A stretch of 64,000 nucleotides of DNA from Theristus sp. LFF4_11. Lineage: Eukaryota > Nematoda > Chromadorea > Monhysterida > Xyalidae. How positions within the stretch are numbered: position 1 is the first letter of the stretch; each line of letters begins with the position of its first letter. The notes beneath the pieces are model-generated. The model did not search any database, was not told the origin of the DNA, and saw only the letters and a list, made by a program, of their open reading frames with translations. The DNA is taken from contig JASANC010004792.1 in the NCBI GenBank assembly GCA_030248135.1, positions 1 through 64,000 on the forward strand. The letters run 5' to 3'. The translations under genes were made by a program, and so were the position numbers. Below are positions 12,012 through 25,516 of this stretch, piece after piece.

Positions 12012-15000
12012 TGTGCTTTGGCGGATCACTGAGGGCGTCTACTGAACAAAACCGTGCAGTACGCAATTGTTTCGTAATTTGTTCAGTGGACGTTCTCAGT
12101 AGTGTTGTCGGTGGTTTTCTCACTGGTGCAGTTTCAATGCAAATATCTGCAACTTGGCTTCTTGGCCGCCGGCTGGAACCGCTCACTTGTTGCTTGAAGT
12201 TTTGTGTGACCGAAAATTATGCCTAATTTAATCAGAAGCTTTTGTATGCATGTGTTCTGATTGGTTTATTTATAGATTGATTAATTGATACTCAAGCAAA
12301 TTATTGTTCCAAAGTTCTGTCATCAGTTGTTCTTCTGAACAGCGAATGAGTAGCATAGTAGTAGCAACAGTTGTTGTTGTTGTTGATTGCCACGAACACC
12401 GTGTGCCGTCGCGATGAGTTGAATCAAAAAAATCCACAGTGTATTTAACTATCGCCAAAAAAACTCCGCACGTAAATGAATTCAATATTTCCCTTTCCGC
12501 AGTCACCGTCCTGGTTTTTATCTATTTTAACATTTTATTTTTATTATTGTGTTATAGTGGGAGCTTGGGGCTGATTCGAATTATTAGTTTCGATGAATCC
12601 GGCATGACCCAAAAAGCTGTTGCCTTTCCACCTGGTATTCCATATTGTCCATTTATCCCAAAGCCTTTCATTCCGCAAATTTCAGAGATCAGTACACACA
12701 ATTACTGTCAAACATCTGATCAGCGGGTTGTTCATTTCGAAGGTAGACAGCTTGAGTTGAAGAAGCTGAATAAATCTTTTTTTTTAATTTCGAATCAAAA
12801 ATTTTGAATCAAATTGTTTTTGGAAATTTGGTCATTTTACAGAATGTACAATACATGGCCGGCCAGGGCCACACTCGTTGCAGAACAAAGAGTCATAAAG
12901 GCTATGATGGCATGGCATGAGAAATAACATTTAGAATTCATGAACCTCACGTACTTCACGCCTCATGTCCTTGATAAACCTCAGAACGAGGTTCGCGTCA
13001 TAAATTTTTTAAAAAGTGTGAGAGAAAAACGACTACATTTTTTTATCAATTGAGACCAACGAAGTTTAGATCCTGACCTTCTTCCACTTTAACTTGTGCA
13101 GCACGCAATGATGTTCTTTTTTACAGCTTTTTAGTCTGCCCGTTCAGCAGTTGGCTTCATTCTTACTCATTCAAAACGACTTTCTTCGTTCAGCTGAACA
13201 TCATGAAATCGAAGCAGACAATCAAGCTTTTAAGGAAGCAGTTTTTTTTTCAGCGTCTGTTCAAGTGATGATTAGAAAAAACCGCGCTGTGACGTGCTTT
13301 CCCATACAAGCTTAATAATACGCCCCATTAGAGCAGACGTAATTTTCAGCAATATTCAGAGAGTTCAAAGAACAAGCGAAAACAATACAGTCGGGTTACG
13401 ACGTCGAATGCAAACGAACGCACTTGTTTCGATCGAGCGAAAAGTCATTTTGAGGTATTATTAAGAGGATTGCTGTTTCATTTACTCATCATTTTTTTGG
13501 TGCGACCATTGCTTGGTGGAACCTTGATAAAAAAAAGCCGTACGCAAGGCCTTTGTAAGTGCGCTCAGGTCCGGTTTCCGCCAATGAAAAGCCGCCAACT
13601 GATGAGCAGGGTCACTGTGAAATTCATTAACCGAGAGGAGAGAGATCGTGGGAAGCCGCCGTAACGCCTTGTAAAGCCAATCACTCTCCAGACCTTGCCG
13701 CGGCCAATAACATTGCTCGTTCTAAGTCAACACATCAGCTCAGCTGCACACAAACACATCATATCGATGATGCCACACAGTTGAGTAGCCAAAAAAATGT
13801 ATAACGGTAGTCAATTTTCAGAAGGCACCTCATCGGAGTGGTAGTAGTGGAGAGTTTTGCGATTTTTTTCGATTTTCCATGCATGCGCGCGCACGCATTT
13901 TCTCTCGTTGTTGTGTATATCGCTAATAGTCGGTTTCCGTTGGCAAACATCAGCAGCAGCAAGCAACATGTGAAAGGAGAACATTTTTGAATAAAAAGCG
14001 ACACAAATGCCAATCCACGGCTGTCATGGTGCGTAGGTGTTGCAATGGCTGGAAAAGTACCAAGGCATGGAGCCACAGAGGACTCCTGAAGTGTGTTTCG
14101 TTTTGGCTGCAATTTAAACAAAAAAACACAGACCCAGCAAATACCTTACGTTTGCGTTTGTTGTTGCTATCGGAGTTGCTTGTTTCTGCTTCAATAGTTC
14201 GATTTTTTTGTGCGTTCGTCTACAAACTATTATTCAGTCAGTAAACACAGACACGAAGACAACCGGGTTTCCAGCGTTCTTTTCAGTCGGGGTTAAAAGT
14301 CGCCTGCGGTTATTTATATAATGAAATAATACCGTTTTGATACGATGTCGAAACAAAAACAACAAAGCGCATCATCTGGATAACCCCAGACTAAACCCAG
14401 TGCCCCAGTCAATGCATTTGTTTGTATCAAAATCGCTAGAAACGTTTTATTAAAAGCCACAAACGGACAGGCGTTGACGTACCGAGAGTTGGAGCTTCGG
14501 CTTGTTTGCGTGTCGTGCTGTAACATAAAATAAAACGCGCTGCGACACTGTAACAGAAATAAAACTGCCGCCACATAATGTGATATCAAATTTTCACCCC
14601 CGGTCTGATTCGGAACTGCGTATTTGCGTCATTTTGATTCAATCGGCCGTCACTGTGTCATCAGAGAGAGAACTTAACGCTTGCTTAAATGCTTCCTAGG
14701 CGTAAATGGATTTGTTTTGGAACGTGGATGTTCAGTGATTTTTGTATTTATTTGTTTGTGTGTCGCGCACGCTCAAAACAACAACAGAGTGGGAGGTATG
14801 CCAGTCCCTTAAACGATTCTTGATCTTTCATCACGCCGTTTCGAAAAGCCTTCAGCTTTTACTTGACGGCTTTGAATACTATATTTTGGATCCATTTAGG
14901 AGCGATTTTTGAATTGTCAAATTCAAAACATGTTTCTCGCATGCCACGACATTATTGTAAATTTTTCGGCGGATCCAAAAATTCACGTGACAAAGTAATA

Positions 15001-15698
15001 AATTCACCCTTTTTCCAGAGTGTTGTATGTACAATTATTGTTTATTCTGCAGTAGAATTACATGTGCAATATATTTTAAAAATTACCAAAAAATTGAATA
15101 ATTGACATCCTCCGCAGAAAGCGGCTAGCATGGCAAATCAACTAATTTATTTATTGTTATTGGTGTGAACATGCAACGAAGCGTATAAATTTAAAAATTT
15201 TCATTAGCAAAACTTTCATTCCCGTTTTTTTCACAAACACTCGTTGGCTCCTTTTGTCACAGTAAGGCTGGTCTTAGATTTCTCTCAGTATAATTTAGGG
15301 GCCAATTTTTTTAATTCATATTCGGACTTCGTTCGGGCTCAAAGCAGCGCATTCAGTTTTCAGCTGTGCGGCTTTTCCACAGATCCATTCAACATTACTC
15401 CGCCTCCTTTGCACCCTCCACCAATACTGTTATGAAGCTTTTGTTCGTTCGTCTTCGTGCAAATAGTACTGAGCTATTGGGATTGACGTACAACATTTTT
15501 GGAAAGTAACGGTCAAATTACTTTTTTTCGTTGAAGCACGTGCCTTCAATCGTATCCCGGCACATTTTTTAAAGCCATTGGCATCGTATTTCTTTATTTG
15601 TAAACGGTATTTGTTCAAGAATCAAGCTTCGCAAAAAAGAGAAGTCGTTCTCCGGTTATGGAATGCGCAGTTGTTTGGATGTAATCGGTTTTCAAGTA
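12012..15698. other. Intergenic, no gene supported
   Basis: Short open frames occur (for example 12439-12807) but lack splice context, family motifs or coding-like composition. There is a short GTT trinucleotide run near 12370-12385. I see no RNA gene I could defend. Confidence 0.6.
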
Positions 15699-16611
15699 CA
15701 GGGTGGGCCAAAAAAAAGGTTCCATTTTCAAACTGCTGTCACTGGCTGGTATTTCAATATTATGAGCTGAAATTTTCAGCATTGATAAAACATGTGATGC
15801 CATTTTTCTGACAAAAGTTTTATCCAGTTTGGTCAAGTAGATTCAGTTTTACAGCACAATGTTTAAAAATTCCCAAATTTTCAAAAAAACGGATTTTTAA
15901 CCAAGAATTTAACAACGAATCATTGCTCATAGACATCCAAATCATCATCAAGGTTTGTCGTCCGGCAGTGGCTGGATGGAATTTTACGCGAAACTGGCGA
16001 GTCACTGCAGAAAAACTTTCAGATTGCTCCCACCAGATAGCACACCAGACCCGTTGTTCTGCTGTCCACTTAACCATGACGAAACTGCAGAAAACTGAAA
16101 CTGAAACACTGTTTTTATTCAAACCGCAGAAAAACTTTTCAAAAGAAACAAATTAACAGACAGAGCAACACAGAAAACAAAAAATCAACTTAACAATTCT
16201 TTCTGTCGCAGTCGCATGGCTGCTGACTCGAGTCCGTTGTGAAACATCAGAATTTCGGTCGAGGTGCTCAAATGCAATTCAAGTGTGAGACCTTTCCACT
16301 CTGAGCGCATGATTTGAACTATCGCGGGTATCCAAAAAGACCAATTTGTCACCTTCGCAACAGTTTCAAAATTGAATCACGCATCTTGATACTAATTTTT
16401 TCTTGCACTCATTTCAGTCAATTTGTTGATTTTTCGAGTTTTTTTAGAAAATCTGCCACAGTGAGCGCTAGGAATTATATATCGGAAAAAAAATTTTGTC
16501 AGTAAAATGGCAACGCATGTTTTATCAGTGCTGAAAATTTCAGCTCATAATATTAAAACACCAGCCAGTGACAGCAGTTTGAAAATGGAACCTTTTTTTT
16601 GGCCCACCCTG
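15699..16611. mobile_element. Mariner/Tc1-type element with ~120-bp terminal inverted repeats
   Basis: The element begins CAGGGTGGGCC and ends with its complement GGCCCACCCTG. TA dinucleotides flank it at 15697-15698 and 16612-16613, the standard Tc1/mariner target. The inverted repeats run about 120 bp inward, covering GGTTCCATTTTC, GTCACTGGCTGG and ATGAGCTGAAATTTTCAGCA. Total length is 913 bp, far less than an autonomous element. A related end lies at about 38220-38300 inside the GPCR gene. Confidence 0.9.
15820..16122 (-). pseudogene. Mariner transposase N-terminal fragment
   Basis: The minus-strand frame includes VKWTAEQRVWCAIWWEQSES, resembling the N-terminal helix-turn-helix of arthropod and nematode mariner-like transposases (EQRV....YY....S....VQR.FR..F). 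The frame then runs into the terminal repeat. No DDE catalytic region is left, so the copy is inactive. Confidence 0.65.
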
Positions 16612-18230
16612 TACAATGTACATACTACATGTAGCTAACAAAAAACACCTGTTTTCTCAACTCCACCAACTCGGCTTTTCTTTCATTTGTTTATTTCACG
16701 AAATTCGCTGTGTAGCAAGTAGCAACCGTTTTGACCTTGAAAGCAAATTTAGGATGTTCCCAAGAAAAACTAACGGTCTTGCTACAAAACAAAACCGTAA
16801 TCTCTTGAGAAATCACAGTGTCATCGAATTACACAACTGATTGTATCGCTTTGAACCCAGTAGTCGCTTGTGGAATGATCTCTGAAAAACCGCATTGCCT
16901 GATGGATGCGTGGAATAAACAGACAAACAAAATGCGCATCATATGAACTGCACGTGTGTGTAGCTGAAAAATAATCACTTATTCGAGAGAGAAAAATTTG
17001 AAGTGACCAAACAGATGATATATAAGAGCTGCGCAGAAAGATAATACTCATAATCTCCATAACCCCATATGCATTTGTGGCATCGCAACTGCTGATTTGG
17101 GGAAGTCAAATGATATATGCATCTGTATGAGAGACTGCTGAGCTGGTTGGTAGAAACCATTAACAAAATTGCTACAGCCAGGAGGTCGAAAAGACACATC
17201 AACAGAGACAATTGTGCATGCACAGATGCACTTCGCCGATGCCGTACTTCGGTGACTATTGCGGTGGTTTTCAACAACAAGCCTTAAGACGTGTTCTTCT
17301 TGAACTGTAAACCATGTACATTCTGTCTCTGTATTCGCACCATCGTTCTCAATCACGACGACGGTTCTGATGGTCCCCTCCCTCATGTGGCGCTTCTCAT
17401 ATAGTGTTGGACGCTCTCTCTCATCATAATTTATCAAAACATGTTACCATCTGACACTGGTCGGTCGGTGTCTTGCAGCATTTTTTTCTTCGTCTCTTTT
17501 CATCTCGTCCCACCTTTGATATTGACGTTTCTTTCGCTCGTCATATACGTCGTCGCTGCACTCAGTTGTTTATCATGCATATCGAAATCACACGGCGCCC
17601 ACCTCACGTCGGTTTGCTAGCGTCTGGTGTCCGTGGGTGTGTGGTTGTCCCAATACGGTATATGCATCTGTCATGTCATGTCTTGTATGTTCGTCTGAAA
17701 TGTGAAATGCTTTGATTTTTTGCTCATGTTCATGAAATTTATTGTTGTCGCGTCTTGTGCTGCTTTTTTCTACAGAACGGTTCCGAGCGACGTCATATCG
17801 GGTGTTTTTCGGTCGTTGAAAAGCTGCGTTGGGTTATTCGTTCTGCTTTTTCATGACTTTTTATTGTTCCATGGAGTCAAACTCAATGCTTAGCCTTGCC
17901 TGACCAATGCAATGAAGTTATCCCATTGACCTCCCTGTCATATTAAACAACCACTTCATTTAACACCACTGCCTTAAATGAAGTTCTTTCGAAACTAGCG
18001 GTTTTTTGTCATCCTTTTTTGACTCATTGCGCCTCACGTGTCCTCTGACGCGCTTCATTGTATGCTAAAGTTTTCCAGCATATCCCACCAACAATTCAAT
18101 CCACGTCGATGTGAAAATTCCAGGCAACAATTTCCATACAGTAGCCCATAAAATTATTCTTCCCCACAAATGAAACGCATGGCAGCACGGGTCCACACCA
18201 CGCTGTGAAGTCGGTAATCTTTAGTTTTTC
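16612..18230. other. Intergenic, upstream of neuropeptide gene 1
   Basis: Several short open frames overlap on both strands between 16.9 and 17.9 kb, none with motif or splice support. A TTTCAG acceptor-like site at 18235-18240 precedes the first neuropeptide ATG by 67 bases. Confidence 0.55.
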
Positions 18231-18307
18231 TTCATTTCAGGTCCGAGCAAGTGTGTCCATTTTTTAGAATTAGACCATAATTAACGAAAGTCGTCGAAGC
18301 GAAAAAA

Positions 18308-19071
18308 ATGCGAAACGTCACCAATTCGCCGCCGCCGTGCGCCCTATTCACGTTGACCGTCGCTCTCCTAGTGCTCAGCGTTTTCACCGTCGCGTTCATC
18401 CAATCAGCGTCAGCCGGCGACGGTCTGAAGGCCGACAAACATAAGAAATCATCGGCATTATCAAAAGGCGACGACGACACGAATGACGTTGACTCGGTGG
18501 ACAAGCGAGCTCAATCGTTCTACGCGTGGTCGGGCAAGCGGGCGCCATTCTACGCGTGGTCGGGTCGGAAACGGGCGCCCTTCTACGCGTGGTCCGGAAA
18601 GCGCGACGGCGCCGCCGCCGACAAGCGTGCGCCGTTCTATGCGTGGTCGGGCAAACGAGCGTTAGTTGACGATGTGTCTGACACTGAGGAGAAGTCGACA
18701 AACGGGTCAACATTCTGGTGATTGATCAAATAATGTGTGGTGTGCATGCGCTAGAATGACGAAAACTGTTGACCAACGAATGCTCTGTGTGCGTCCGTAC
18801 AAATGTCAGATCACCACTCTGCTGACCCGTTTGTTGACGCTTTTTTCAGTTCTCCTGTTGTTGGGGGTCAGGGACACAACAAAGGACACATCTAATACGA
18901 CTCAACCTCGCGGTTGTAGGCTAGAGCCGTCCTTCAGGTTTCAGACCGTTCTGTCTCTGTTTCAGACCGTTCTACCCGTGGTCAGGCAAACGGTCAGCTG
19001 CTGATGATGACGAAGACGACGTCATAGACCAACTCGAGAAGCGAGCGCAGTTCTATCCGTGGTCCGGCTAA
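18308..19071 (+). CDS. Kinin-like neuropeptide precursor 1 (FYAWS/FYPWS amides)
   Basis: Exons 18308-18660 and 18966-19071 (phase 2) give 152 residues. After a hydrophobic signal segment (about residues 12-38, TVALLVLSVFTVAFI) and an acidic spacer, six cores lie between dibasic sites: AQSFYAWSG, three of APFYAWSG, APFYPWSG and a final AQFYPWSG directly before the stop. Each Gly would be converted to an amide, giving FYAWS-NH2 and FYPWS-NH2 ends. These fit the kinin (leucokinin) pattern F-x-x-W-[G/S/A]-NH2; from memory, the snail lymnokinin ends FHSWS-NH2. One site is a tribasic RKR. The intron splits the codon just before PFYPWS. Secretion and peptide release are inferred, not shown. Confidence 0.88.
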
Positions 19072-21500
19072 ATCGATCGAACAGCCAAAGATCTTGTCTT
19101 CGTGTTTTTTCGCATGTGTGTGTACATCGTGAAGTGCGTTCACTTTTTATAGGCTAGCCAGGCATCATCCATAGAACGGTTTGAATTTCCAAAACCGTTG
19201 CAGTGTTTTTTTATTTGATTGAGGATGGACAATTTTGGAAATCCGCGTTTTTTTGCCATTTCGGACGTCGCTTTCGTTTTTGCAAACAACACACACAATT
19301 TTGCAAGTTTCCACTCTTGGCGCTCTCTCCACTATCGAGATGACCAGAATCAAAACATTCCTGCACCAAAATGATCTGTTCTTGTATGAGGTCGTTTCAG
19401 TACGAAAAAATGAAAAACTATACCATATATGATTGAAAACGTGATCATGTATGTAGTTTGTTGCCACATAATAAAATTTTGAAATACTTTTTTGTCGCTT
19501 ATTTTGTTGTTGTTGCAGATTTGGATGTCGCCGTTATCCCAAAAAAAGTCTTGAAAAATCGTTGAGGTTCTGAAAAAGTCGCTGGACAATCTTTATCGCT
19601 CGTTCTACTCGAAAAATTCACGTTTCTTGTAGCTGTAACTTTTGTATCGAGTTGTAAAGATCACTGATTACAATGTGATCACAGATGAATCATGTAAAGG
19701 GCTGGAACCCTGGGACACTATCATTTTTGTCATCAACAAGATTCAAAATCCGCAGAAGTGACGAGTATCACGAAGAATTTTATCAATAAAAATGCGTGAC
19801 GAAGCCGGGACTGATTATTTAGTAATGAGAACGGCCACAAGAACATTTAGCATATAAGATCACGAGGATAATTAAGATAAGATTAGCTTTAACGGATTGA
19901 GGTCCCGACTCTCGATCAATCAACCACGCGTGTAAGCAATATAGAAAGGGTTTTTATTAGGATGAACGCTGATTAGGACGATTAGGATGATTACGACAGG
20001 AATAAGAATAAACTACACCTGATCACAGATCACCACATCTTATATAGCTAATATAATAACATGTAATTACACAATACACGTTGCTCCCAACTATATGTCT
20101 CATTATACTTGTATATTTCATCACACAAACACCCCATCATTTGCAGTGTAAGTCAATCATGCCCGTGCGACCTCGTAGTGAACCGCGGTGGGGCTGCCAT
20201 AACGCGGTGCCGGTTGCCACAAATCGATAATGAAAGCTGTAGTCCTCCAATAAAGGTTTAAAAAAGTTCCGGCAACAGAACTTTCTTGTTTGTCAGTGCA
20301 AGTGTTGTGCAAGACAGATTTGTATTGCACAACGATGTAGCTCGCAGAAACGCTACCAGCTTTGTTTCTGCGGTTTGCGGCAACCCGTAAAGTGTTGCGG
20401 AAGCCGCACCACGATGAACCACTCTAGTGGTGAGCACGGTAACCAACAACGCGGAACTGCAACCGCGACACGTAAAACCAGGAACCAGAACGACGGGAAC
20501 GATCGGTGATTTTAGGCGACGTTTTTAACCAGGACTAACCCAGAAAAGCGTTCATAACGCCGTCGAGGAAGGCGCCTTTCGATTTTTTCTCTGTCATTAA
20601 GTGCCTACACACCCCGCGGCGGAGCTCGATCCCCCAAACATACAGACAAAAAATTAAACGCGCCACTACCAGGGGCACGAGGGTGAGAGATTACTATCAA
20701 ACCAAGACTACTGTATGCCGTGACTTTTTTAAAAGTCAAATGAAACTGAACCGTGATCCAAAATTGCTAAGTACCGTTCTACACCACACCGTCGGACCGT
20801 CGTATGGTTACATATGATCTTGCTGGATAAGCCAATTTTTATGGCGAATTTTAGGCTGCATTTGAAAATTCCATCCATTTTCAAACAGATAATTCAGGCG
20901 TGCATGACGGCATCGAGTTGGGAACTTTTTTTCAATTCGACAGTTCTGTGTTGCTGCCCTCGTTATTCTAATGTTTGCTGCATCATATTCATGTGAGAAT
21001 CTCTCACTCAAAGCTCAATGAGGTCATTAAAGTTACCGTGTATTTCGTACGATGACCGTTGTCTGCTTTGCGTGCTGCTGCTTTCTGTTCTGCTCGCAAA
21101 AAATCGCTTTGAATATGCAAAAGTGCTTGTTGTGACGTTCAAAGTATCAAGTGACGAAGACGACAACAAATTGTGTCATTCCCATCCACTTCCTTGTGTG
21201 ACGTTTTGTAAATGTCAGGCAATCGGCGGAGCAATATGGTGCTTTTGTTTACTTCGCTTGCTTACGCCTAAAAAATTAGATTCCGGATATGATGAAGTTT
21301 GTTGCACAGTGCTTTGCTGCTAACAGCGACTAAATCGTAGAATCGTCACACGCAACATAACAACGTAGCATGTGTTGCCGGTGTTATCATCAGACACTGT
21401 TTGACTGATGGTTTAATTGTTTCCCAAAAATGTACTTTTTACCCATTTCTGTAATGCATTTCACCCAATTTCAACAACATTTTCGCCCATTTTCGCACAT
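19072..21500. other. Spacer between neuropeptide genes 1 and 2
   Basis: No open frame with support. Sequence is mixed, with A/T-rich stretches. No kinin-like core was found on either strand. Confidence 0.55.
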
Positions 21501-21523
21501 TTCAGCAGGTTTTCAGATCGAAG

Positions 21524-22225
21524 ATGACGCCAACAATAATGCGGCACTCCGGCTCTTCTTTGCTCTGCATCTGTCTCGTGGCGTTGAGCGCTTCAAGTGC
21601 AACCGTTTCGTACGAGAAACCCTCTCGCTACTCAGTAGCCGCTGATCAATGGCGACCACACCAGAACCCGTATTACCTCTGGTCGGCCGAACATGTGTTA
21701 GTGACATTTAGGTTCGTATTTACCGGAAAAAAACTGCAGATTCACCAGCGGAATTCCGTGCTTCTTTCAATTTTTGTTTTCGTGAATCACCGCGAAGAGC
21801 TCGTTTCCAATTTGTTCCTCCTTCACCTGTTAGTCGTGATGACGAAGCCAAGAACGCTGATATGTCCATGCGCTGCTGGCTGGCGCTGGATGGAAGACAC
21901 GAAGTTCGCTGTTTGCGGTTTCGCCAGGTAGACGCATACCGCGATACCTCCTAGCTCGTTAGCGCTGCAGACCCCAGCAGACAGACACCCCACAAAAGCG
22001 TTTTTTAACCAACCGTGTAGTCTGCATATGGTGAATCTGCGCAAACCCGTGGATTAAACGCTTTCCAATCGCTGGTTTTTTCCTTTCAGACCATCGTTCT
22101 ACGCGTGGTCCGGGAAGCGGTCAATGGCCAATCAACATGGCGATGTCGTTAACCACGTTTTTCAAGGCACGCGAAAGCGCTTTACCAACCCGCTGAATGA
22201 TAGACGCTGGTTTAATTTACAGTGA
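21524..22225 (+). CDS. Kinin-like neuropeptide precursor 2 (single FYAWS amide)
   Basis: Exons 21524-21696 and 22090-22225 (phase 2) give 102 residues. A signal peptide is clear (LLCICLVALSASSATV, about residues 13-28). One complete core, PSFYAWSGKR, opens exon 2. Just upstream, PYYLWSAEH looks like a decayed core that lost the Phe and the Gly-Lys-Arg. The tail ends RRWFNLQ. The intron has the same phase, the same GTTAGT-type donor and the same position relative to the core as in precursor 1, so the two are paralogues. A TTTTCAG site ends at 21519, four bases before the ATG at 21524, so the leader exon is separate or trans-spliced. The region 21697-22089 might hide a further exon; I found none convincing. 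Confidence 0.75.
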
Positions 22226-25200
22226 CCAATTCGTGGTATTTTGGTGGTTTTTTTGTGAAAAGGTGCTTAGACGAAAAGGAAAAGTGTGCATTTGTTAAAA
22301 AGCGACTTTTATGTTGTTGGGTTCATGATTGTTTAAAATGAAATATCTTCACTGGAGTAACTCGTAGTGTTAAGATGAATGTAAATATTGATGTGCTGAG
22401 ACTCAGTCTCTCAGTAAACACTCGAGCGTAAGCTCGCAAGTTCTGAGTACAAAAGCGAAATTTTCGGTGCAATTACCGGTGCCGCTGTTTTTGCTAGTTC
22501 AACCTGTTACCAATAACAGCATACCCGATGGTTCTCAAAACTCATACTTCAGCTTCATTCAATTACAACTAAATTATAAACAAGGCTGTGTATAAATACC
22601 AAAGTGGTACCGGACAGCAATTCTCTGAAAATTTATGGACAAACAATGGACAGACACAGCCCACGCAAATACTTTGCAAAACTGAAATTAGCCATCAAAA
22701 CTGATGGCGTAATACTACGGTCGGTACGCAACTTTTGTCGCACTAAAACGCTTCAGTCTAACAACTTGCATGTTGACGTATTTCCTAACCTATGGAGCCA
22801 GCTCATAGCGCTGTTGTCAAGTCGGTTGTCATAACATATGGCGGGCCGCATGGACCTTTGCAACGAGACCGGGGCCATGTAAACGTATGGTACACTTGCG
22901 GGTCTTAAAAATATTTTCGGCACATTATCATCTTTTTCGGTGGTTTCACGCTTGAAATAACACGCGAAACTTTTCTTGGTGGTCTCGAGTCGATTGTTTC
23001 CAGTAGAACATGACTGAAAGAAATTTGTGAACAACGAATGAGAAAAAATTAAGGACGCTTCAGCAGACACGCACAGAAAACAAAAGAGAATATGAGTATA
23101 ACCGTAATATGACTTCTTTAGGCAACATCCGCTTCTCCACATAAATCTTAGATAATCATAATTATAGTTTCTCCAACGTTCTCGAATGTTCCACGCCGAA
23201 AAAAAACTTAAAGCCCTCTCTCATCCTTTTCCGTCGTATCATTGTAATCCCATTTGGAAATATTGCCTAAAATGCATCGTGTGTGACACCACAAGTTTGA
23301 TCAGAAGCTGCCATCATTGTGTTAAGCTGATAAGCTCAGCTCATCTCTTCTAATTAATCGGACAACAGCGGTTAAGTTTCGCAGTTGACTAAATGAGCGT
23401 GAGTGTGTTAACTAAACATAATAATGCGATTATATTGTCGGTGATAAATTGCAACGATCAATTTTTAATCAATCGAACTCATGCGTATTTAGTGCGAGTG
23501 GTCCAACGACATTCATCGACCGAGTTTTTCAATGTAGCCAGAGCGAAATCCTGCTAGCGGGGCGGGTACTGACGTTGATGATATCGTAATTCAATTAATT
23601 AAAACAGAGCAAAAGTACTATTAACTAGCCCTTCTCTCATCCGAACAACCACAATGGGCGCACGATATAATAATGCAAACAATTCATCTGTCATGACTTG
23701 TGTCCCCCGACGCGAGTCCGCGACCCGCTCCATAAAACAGCGGAATCGGCCGCAATCGATCTTTCGCTTTACTCAATTATCATTTATCAATATTTTTCTC
23801 TGAGTTTGCCGTTTTGCTGGTGACTACGCTATCCGGTTATAGGTCGATGTTTAACGGCCATAAAACTAACTGCCCACGCATTTTTACGCTGTTTGATCTG
23901 ATCTCAGTTTAGCGGATATAGGTGTTTCAGCCGAACAAATGGAAATCGATGTTCTTGATTCCATTCGTGCACACGTTTCCACGAACCACCGGTTTTATTG
24001 GCAAACTCTGTACGGTTATATTTCTGGTTCGCTGCCTCAAGTCCGAATAAGTCAAGACTCGAATTGAATCAACACTTTTGGCCAGATATGTGCAAAAAAG
24101 AGTTGATTTTTTAAATCACTTTTGGACGGACCAACATCAAGTATAAGCGGATAAAGTTTTGCAGCTGCATGTATATTTCCAACACTCTAGCATGCTAAAA
24201 AGTTCTGGATTCGCAATTTCTCTGTTTTTTTAGCATCAATGTCAGATTCAACATATACTGTAGGTGTACAGATCCTTCAACGGACTACCAAAACTGAATG
24301 AATACCTCTAGTGTTCCGGGACAGAGGACATCAGCATAACGCTCAATTACATCAATTAAAAAACTTACATAAAACGAGACTCGAGACATGAAACGCGTTG
24401 TGTGCACAACATTAATGGACATATATGTAAAGTTCATCATTGCACGTTTGTTGCCAGTAGCGTATAAGCGCAGCGTATATATCAAATGACTGATATGTGG
24501 CAACAATCATGGTAAAGCGTTTAATTCGGCCGATATTGATATCTGTGCACACCAGTGGGTATGCGCCTTTTTGTCCTTGTGGACTATGGAACTGTTATCG
24601 TTCAGTTTAGTGCCCTGATCATACGCCCACGTAGACATCAATGCAGTTCGGCAAACGGTTAATGAAGTCGATACGATGGTAGCGGTAACTGTTCTCTATG
24701 TATACAAAGGCTTGACCATGCTCGCATGTGTGTCACCTATGAGAGTAGCAAGACCAAGAGCCATTCATTATGAAATGTTATTGAACATTTGATGTGCGCA
24801 TGCACGTATATGTACATACATTGTACTTGTACCTACGTACATCGGCACTTTCGGGTGCACCGGTATCCTCTTGGGAATACCATATATCCTTGGTTACCGT
24901 AGCATGCTGTTACAGTAGTGTCGGCTTAAATTGTAGCTTATATGGGCACCATTATCGTTGCACTGGTCCCATTCTCATTTCCGGCAGTTACACCATGCGT
25001 TACTGTTTTAACATCCACAAGCGTGCTATAGTTGTTTTTATTAATAATTTTTAATTGCGATCCTCGAATTTCGATGAAGCTAATTTATAAAATTCAGTTC
25101 ATTTGTTTTAAACCACATAAATTTTTTGAATAGCTCTGGCGTCATTGGTTTTCCGTTTTTTTAATAGAAAACAAGTCAACGGTTGTTGGAGTTATTTGAC

Positions 25201-25490
25201 ATACGACTTCACCGGACAGTCACTCTGTAAATATAATCAAATTGGTTCGTGAACATACGGTATTACGCAGCTTTTGATTTTGTTTTGTTCGATTCCTCCT
25301 GGAAACGGTGGTCACGAAAAGAAACCAACAAAATAGCCGCTAGGGCAGTGATTGAGACCACAAGACGTTCAATCACAATTAACAAAGAGGAGCGTTCATT
25401 ACAAGTTGTTCAGTTTCGCAACACGCTGTTGATAAATAAATATACTTCTTCCCTCTGCGACACGCACATCGCAAAAAAAAACGTTTTTTT
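22226..25490. other. Spacer between neuropeptide genes 2 and 3
   Basis: No supported gene. The region is A/T-rich with short random frames. A TTTTTTTTCAG acceptor ends at about 25495, 21 bases before the third precursor's ATG. Confidence 0.55.
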
Positions 25491-25516
25491 TCAGTCTCAC
25501 CCCGCTATACTCGAAC

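Noticed and set aside
12439..12807. 122-codon frame with a hydrophobic segment
   Set aside because: No splice, motif or neighbour support; A/T-rich composition like the surrounding spacer.
16975..17437. Overlapping frames on both strands near 17 kb
   Set aside because: Mutually overlapping, no family resemblance, no convincing exon borders.
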